From Sphingopyxis sp. RIFCSPHIGHO2_12_FULL_65_19 (GTDB taxonomy: Bacteria; Pseudomonadota; Alphaproteobacteria; Sphingomonadales; Sphingomonadaceae), in the NCBI RefSeq assembly GCF_001830555.1, contig NZ_MIAM01000049.1, positions 1-48,843 of the forward strand: DNA of 48,843 nt, read 5' to 3'. How positions within the stretch are numbered: position 1 is the first letter of the stretch; each line of letters opens with the position of its first letter. The notes under the pieces are model-generated. The model was not told where the DNA came from. It made no database searches and saw only the letters and a list, made by a program, of their open reading frames with translations. Of this stretch, positions 44,625 through 48,843 are shown in pieces. Position numbers and translations under genes: made by a program.

Positions 44625-46982
44625 TCAGCCCTCTGCCCCCGCTTCGCGCGCGGTGCCTGCGGCACCTGCGGCAAAGGGCGCCGCATAGGGGTCGCTGGCG
44701 GGATAGCCGAAGAAATAGCCCTGCGCCTGGGGACAGCCTTCGTCGAGGAGCATCTGGCGCTGGCCCTCGGTCTCTACCCCCTCGGCAACGATCGGCATGT
44801 TGAAGCTGCGCCCCAGGCCGACGATCGCGCGCACGATCGAGCGCGCCGCATCGTCGTCGTCGATCGAGCTGACGAAGCTTTTGTCGATCTTGATCTTGTC
44901 GAACGGAAACGCCTTGAGATTGCTTAGCGACGAATAGCCGGTGCCGAAATCGTCCATGGCGATCCGCACCCCCATGGCGCGAATTTCGTGCAGGATCCTG
45001 AGCGCGCTCTGCCGGTTGCGGATGAAGGCGGTTTCGGTGATCTCCAGCTCGAGCCGGTGGGGATCGAGCCCCGATTGCGTCAGCGCGTCGCGGACGATCG
45101 CGGGCAGGTTGGGAACCTGGAACTGGACGGTCGACACATTGACCGCGACCGACACATTATCGGGCCAGGCCGCCGCGACGGCGCATGCCTGGCGCAGCAC
45201 CCATTCGCCGATCGGGACGATCGCGCCGATTTCTTCGGCGACGGGGATGAAATCGTCGGGCGCGATGTCGCCGCGTTCGGGATGCTGCCAGCGCAGCAGC
45301 GCTTCATAGCCGACCACCGAGCCGAACGCGGTCGCGACGAGCGGCTGGAAAACCAGATACAGCTCGCCGCGCGTGATCGCATGGCGCAGGTCATGTTCGA
45401 GCGCGCGTCGTTCGCGCGCGATTTCGTCCATCTCCTGATCGAAAAAGGCGGCGTGGCCGCGGCCGTTGTTCTTGGCACGGTAAAGCGCGGTGTCGGCGTT
45501 GCGCTGAAGCGTTTCGGCATCATGGCCGTCCTGCGGGAACAGCGAGACGCCGATGCTGATCCCGACCGCCATCGGATCGTGCGCCACGTCCATCTCGATC
45601 GCGACATTTTCGAGGATGCGGCCGGCCAGCTTGCGGGTGTCATCGGGGCTGGAGACCGATTTCTGGATGATCAGAAATTCGTCGCCGCCGATGCGCGCGA
45701 TCAGGTCGTTGCCGCGCACCGATGCGCGAAGAATGTCGGCGATGCGGCGCAATATCTCGTCGCCCGCGCCATGGCCGAAGATGTCGTTGACCGCCTTGAA
45801 CCGGTCGAGGTCGAGCGCGAGCAGCGCGAACGGCTCCTGCGCGTCGATCGCCGCGTCGAGCGCGTGCGCGAAATGGGCGCGGTTCGACAGGTCGGTCAGC
45901 GCGTCGTGCGATGCCAGATGCTCGATCGCGCGCTGCGCCCGCTTGCGGTCGGACAGGTCGCGGATCGCGATCACCTGGCAGCTGCGGCCGCGATATTCGA
46001 TCGTCCGCGTCGCGATTTCGAGGATCTGGTCCTCGTCGGGACTGCCCCGCAACCGCGCCTCCGCCGACTGGCCGGCGGGGATCGCGAAGGGGCCGCCGTC
46101 GACCGCCGCGAACCAGTCACCCGGCGCGCTGCCGAGCAAGGCCCCGCTGCTGACCCCGACAAGGTCGCACAGCTGGCCGTTGACCTCGACGATCCGGTCG
46201 TCGTGCGTGATCGCCAGCGCCTCGAGCGTCGCTTCGGCCAGGCCGTGCGCGTCGGTGAGCCAGCGGTCGACGAGCGAGCCGGTGAGCGCGAGGGCGACGA
46301 GCGCGGCGTTGGCAAACACGATCGCGGGCACCAGCCAGTCGCGGCTGGCATCAGCGGCCAGATCGGCGCCGCGGGTCGGGTCGGGCACCAGCGTCGTCGC
46401 CGACATCGCCGTGAAATGCAGGGCGACGATCGCAAGCACCGACAAGGTCGCGGGCAGCGCGACCTTGCGCCACCCGGACGCGCGCGAAAAGACCAGGAGC
46501 GCGCCGGAGAAACAGGCCCAGGACAGCGCCACCGACACGAGGATCGGGACCAGGTCATAGGTGACGCGTGCGGGCGCGATGATCGACGCCATGCCGGTAA
46601 AGTGCATCGCCGCGACCCCGACCGCGGCACCCGCGCCGGCAATCGCGCAATCGCGGGCCGTCGGCGCGGCCCCGAGCCAGCGTAAGGCACCCCAGAAAAA
46701 TCCGATCGCGATCGCGACCGACAACAGGGTCAGGCTGGCATCGAAACGGATCGGCATCGTCCCGCGATAGGCCAGCATCGCGACGAAATGCGTCGCCCAC
46801 ACCCCGACGCCCTGCGCAATCGCCGCGACAACCAGCCAGTGCCGACGGCGCGTATCGACGCAGAAGGTCGATCGGTTGAGAATGACGAACAGGCAGATGT
46901 TGCCGAGGATGCACACCAGTGCGGCAATTAGAACCAGCCGCAGGTCATGCTGATAGACAACGCATTCGAGGACGCTGAACAT
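44625..46982 (-). CDS. MHYT-PAS-GGDEF-EAL cyclic-di-GMP enzyme
   Basis: 785 residues. Seven membrane helices form an MHYT sensor (repeats ATHFVAML, AAMHFTGMAS, ALHFTAMSA), thought to bind copper and sense oxygen, CO or NO. A PAS-like segment (about 240-345) leads to GGDEF (RIGGDEFLII, active-site intact, with the RGND inhibitory RxxD site just ahead) and EAL (YEALLRW; DDFGTGYSSL; KIDKSFV; AEGVET, catalytic set complete). It may both make and break c-di-GMP, with phosphodiesterase activity likely. C-terminus ends in a low-complexity Ala tail. On the same strand, 118 bp after the next diguanylate cyclase gene. Confidence 0.93.
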   Translation of the reverse strand: MFSVLECVVYQHDLRLVLIAALVCILGNICLFVILNRSTFCVDTRRRHWLVVAAIAQGVGVWATHFVAMLAYRGTMPIRFDASLTLLSVAIAIGFFWGALRWLGAAPTARDCAIAGAGAAVGVAAMHFTGMASIIAPARVTYDLVPILVSVALSWACFSGALLVFSRASGWRKVALPATLSVLAIVALHFTAMSATTLVPDPTRGADLAADASRDWLVPAIVFANAALVALALTGSLVDRWLTDAHGLAEATLEALAITHDDRIVEVNGQLCDLVGVSSGALLGSAPGDWFAAVDGGPFAIPAGQSAEARLRGSPDEDQILEIATRTIEYRGRSCQVIAIRDLSDRKRAQRAIEHLASHDALTDLSNRAHFAHALDAAIDAQEPFALLALDLDRFKAVNDIFGHGAGDEILRRIADILRASVRGNDLIARIGGDEFLIIQKSVSSPDDTRKLAGRILENVAIEMDVAHDPMAVGISIGVSLFPQDGHDAETLQRNADTALYRAKNNGRGHAAFFDQEMDEIARERRALEHDLRHAITRGELYLVFQPLVATAFGSVVGYEALLRWQHPERGDIAPDDFIPVAEEIGAIVPIGEWVLRQACAVAAAWPDNVSVAVNVSTVQFQVPNLPAIVRDALTQSGLDPHRLELEITETAFIRNRQSALRILHEIRAMGVRIAMDDFGTGYSSLSNLKAFPFDKIKIDKSFVSSIDDDDAARSIVRAIVGLGRSFNMPIVAEGVETEGQRQMLLDEGCPQAQGYFFGYPASDPYAAPFAAGAAGTAREAGAEG

Positions 46983-47100
46983 GTTTTCCCCCTCGGTCCC
47001 CGTCTTGCTGGTTATCGGGGACGGGTAAAGATTATCTTAGTCACGCCGGGTCGGCCCCCACCCGTTCGGCGCACCCGTTCCCCGTCGCCGCCGCGCGCAA

Positions 47101-48282
47101 TTATTGCCCGCGCGCGGCAAGGCGGACCGGCTTGGGGGTGAAGGCGCGGACGCGGTTGCGCCCCGTCCGTTTCGCTTCATAAAGGGCCTGGTCGGCGTCG
47201 GCCATGAGCGCCGCGAGGTCGGTGCCCGGCGCCCCGATCGCGATGCCGATGCTGACCGTCGGACATAATTTGGCCGGGATGCGATCGGTGCAGGCGGCGG
47301 CGAGCCCGGCGCGAATCGCCTCGGCAAACTGGCGCGCCGCCTCGATCCCCGCACCGGGGACCAGCAAGGCAAATTCTTCGCCGCCGATGCGACCCGCGAT
47401 CATGTCGGCCGGGCCGATCCGGCGGGCGTGGGCGCCGAATGCGGCGATGATCGCGTCGCCGACGGCGTGACCGTAATTGTCGTTGATCGATTTGAACTGG
47501 TCCAGGTCGGCGACCATCAGCGCGACCGGACGATCGTCCTTCATGCAGCGACGGAGGGTGTCGCCCGATTGCGCCTCGAACCCGCGGCGGTTGAGCAGGC
47601 CCGACAGATTGTCGTCATCGGCCTGCCGGCGAAGCTCGGCAATCTGGTCGATCGCGACCGCGACCATCAGGCTGATCGCCGCAGCGATCGACACCATTGC
47701 CTGTGTGAACTGGACCGTGGTCCAGTAAATCGATTGTTGGAATCCGACATAATTGTCGAACCCGCCGCGCAGCGACAACAGCACGATGGGGCGGATGATC
47801 AGATTGAGCGCCGAAAATGCCGCGACCCAGAACAGCACGCGGTCGATCAGATAGGGCTTGTCGATCGGCCAGAGGGCGCGGACGACCGTCGCGGCAATGA
47901 CCCCCGCCCCGATGCTGATCGACAGGATGCGCCCGGCGATGCTGGGATGGACGAGCAGGAACCAGAGGAAGACGGCAATCGACACCGCCGAGGTCACCGC
48001 CATCGTGCGCCAGGGCACCGGCAGGTCGTACCGCTTGATGATCGCGGCGGCAAACAGGCCGCCGGTCGCGAGGAAGCCGATGTTTGCGGGCAGCCGCTGC
48101 AATTCCATCGGCAGCACCGGGCCGACATCCAGGATCAGGAACGCGATCGCCGACGCGGTGTAGGCGCCCGCGGCATAGGCGACATAACGCTCGCGGCGAT
48201 TCAGCCACAGCAGGAAAAAAGCGGTCGCGAACAGCAAGCCGATGCCCGGATTGAGCAAGGAAATGAAAAATTGTCCGTTCAC
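47101..48282 (-). CDS. Membrane diguanylate cyclase (GGDEF)
   Basis: 393 residues. Six or so N-terminal membrane helices (about 1-215) followed by a GGDEF domain: LSGLLNRRGFE, MVADLDQFKSINDNYGHAVGD and the active site GRIGGEEFALL (GGEEF variant, active in known cyclases). The RxxD inhibitory site expected five residues earlier reads GPAD, so product inhibition is probably absent, unlike the neighbouring enzyme. It makes c-di-GMP from two GTP. Promoter presumably in the 101-bp gap to the LacI-type gene. Confidence 0.92.
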   Translation of the reverse strand: MNGQFFISLLNPGIGLLFATAFFLLWLNRRERYVAYAAGAYTASAIAFLILDVGPVLPMELQRLPANIGFLATGGLFAAAIIKRYDLPVPWRTMAVTSAVSIAVFLWFLLVHPSIAGRILSISIGAGVIAATVVRALWPIDKPYLIDRVLFWVAAFSALNLIIRPIVLLSLRGGFDNYVGFQQSIYWTTVQFTQAMVSIAAAISLMVAVAIDQIAELRRQADDDNLSGLLNRRGFEAQSGDTLRRCMKDDRPVALMVADLDQFKSINDNYGHAVGDAIIAAFGAHARRIGPADMIAGRIGGEEFALLVPGAGIEAARQFAEAIRAGLAAACTDRIPAKLCPTVSIGIAIGAPGTDLAALMADADQALYEAKRTGRNRVRAFTPKPVRLAARGQ

Positions 48283-48383
48283 ACCACCGCTTTCTGCCCC
48301 GCCCCCAAGGGTAGCAACCGCTTAGATAACGAATTGTTACTTTTCCGGGAGTTAAGTCACGGTAACCCCAGGGATGCCGCGCA

Positions 48384-48843
48384 TCAGGCGGTGCCGCGAA
48401 CGACCAGGTGGACCGGAATGCGCGTGCCGCTGCGCGTCCGTTCGTCGTCTTCGAGCGCCATGGCGACGAGCGCCTCGCCCGCGGCGTCGAGGTCGGGTTC
48501 GAGCGTGGTGAGCGCGGGGTCGGCAAGGGTGCCGGCGCGGATACCGTCGAAGCCGATCAGCGCGACGTCCTGCGGAACACGGCGGCCGGCGTCCTTGAGC
48601 CCCTGGAGCACGCCCAGCGCGAGCATGTCGGAGGCGGCAAAGATCGCATCGGTTTCGGGATGCGCGGCCAGCAAGGCCTGCACCGCGGCGACGCCCTGTG
48701 CGTGGCGGTCGGCGGCGGCGGGCGGCTCGGCAATGATCGGGGCGAGGCCGTGCGCGGCGAGGGTCGCGGTGAAGCCGTCGCGGCGCTCGTCGAACTGGCG
48801 TTGCGGCGATTGCTGCGGCCCGACGAAGGCGATGTGGCGGCGG
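48384..48843 (-). CDS. LacI-family transcriptional regulator, C-terminal part (runs off the window)
   Basis: The last 150 or so residues of a LacI/GalR regulator; the N-terminal HTH lies beyond the window. Seen: RRHIAFVGPQ, FDERRDGFTATLAAHG, PETDAIFAASDMLALGVLQGLKDAGRRVPQDVALIGFDGI and LTTLEPDLDAAGEALVAMAL, the periplasmic-binding-like sensor fold that usually binds a sugar. Frame remains open to the final base. Confidence 0.9.
   Translation of the reverse strand, partial: RRHIAFVGPQQSPQRQFDERRDGFTATLAAHGLAPIIAEPPAAADRHAQGVAAVQALLAAHPETDAIFAASDMLALGVLQGLKDAGRRVPQDVALIGFDGIRAGTLADPALTTLEPDLDAAGEALVAMALEDDERTRSGTRIPVHLVVRGTA

Noticed and set aside
46983..47100. GTCCCCG...CGGGGAC stem after the diguanylate cyclase as terminator
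   Set aside because: The loop is long and no T run follows on the minus strand.

Overview
The window looks like chromosomal DNA of a high-GC alphaproteobacterium of the Sphingomonadaceae, most like Sphingopyxis or a close relative. This is judged from gene content and order (trmB-metK-lnt, a crtY-crtI-crtB carotenoid operon, alphaproteobacterial ATP12, a sphingomonad-type TonB receptor), not from a database search.

Left part (1 to about 16.6 kb) is accessory. At 10-10272 lies a probable uptake-and-hydrolysis locus: an acyl-CoA ligase, two related SxxK serine hydrolases, a FadR-type GntR regulator, a Tat-exported M28-like protein, a TonB-dependent receptor and a type-B carboxylesterase. The same 16-base sequence containing the palindrome ATTATCGATAAT lies between the first serine hydrolase and the regulator and again just upstream of the receptor, which points to one regulon. 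Next come a thioesterase/alpha-beta hydrolase pair with a divergent MarR gene broken by a one-base frameshift, a decayed ubiX, an unknown exported protein, a vanillyl-alcohol-oxidase-type gene cut off by an IS3-family fragment, a second GntR regulator and a tyrosine integrase. The integrase abuts trmB, and a dyad overlapping the trmB stop codon is a candidate attachment site.

Middle part (16.7-41.0 kb) is core-like: trmB, an exported unknown, metK (behind a methionine-operator-like dyad), lnt, a DUF2141 protein, a sterol-desaturase-family hydroxylase, then the tightly overlapping operon crtY-crtI-LOG-crtB-pnuC-nadR kinase, which joins carotenoid synthesis to pyridine nucleotide salvage. A CoA ligase / HCCA isomerase-like / crotonase group follows. 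Facing it is an overlapping operon crcB-rlu-paiB-small membrane protein-ATP12, with a thermonuclease-like gene upstream. A winged-helix regulator, a conserved unknown, corA, tRNA-Val(TAC), a CBU_0592-like membrane protein and acnA (with a clear terminator) complete this part.

Right part (41.2-48.8 kb): between acnA and a terminase-small-subunit-like HTH gene sits a two-gene cassette visibly lower in GC than its surroundings, an XRE-ImmA/IrrE metalloprotease fused in one chain plus a Beta-family (PF14350-like) protein, behind its own palindromic operator. This is the best candidate for an undescribed defence or toxin-antitoxin-like module. The window ends with two cyclic-di-GMP enzymes and a LacI-type regulator that runs off the edge.
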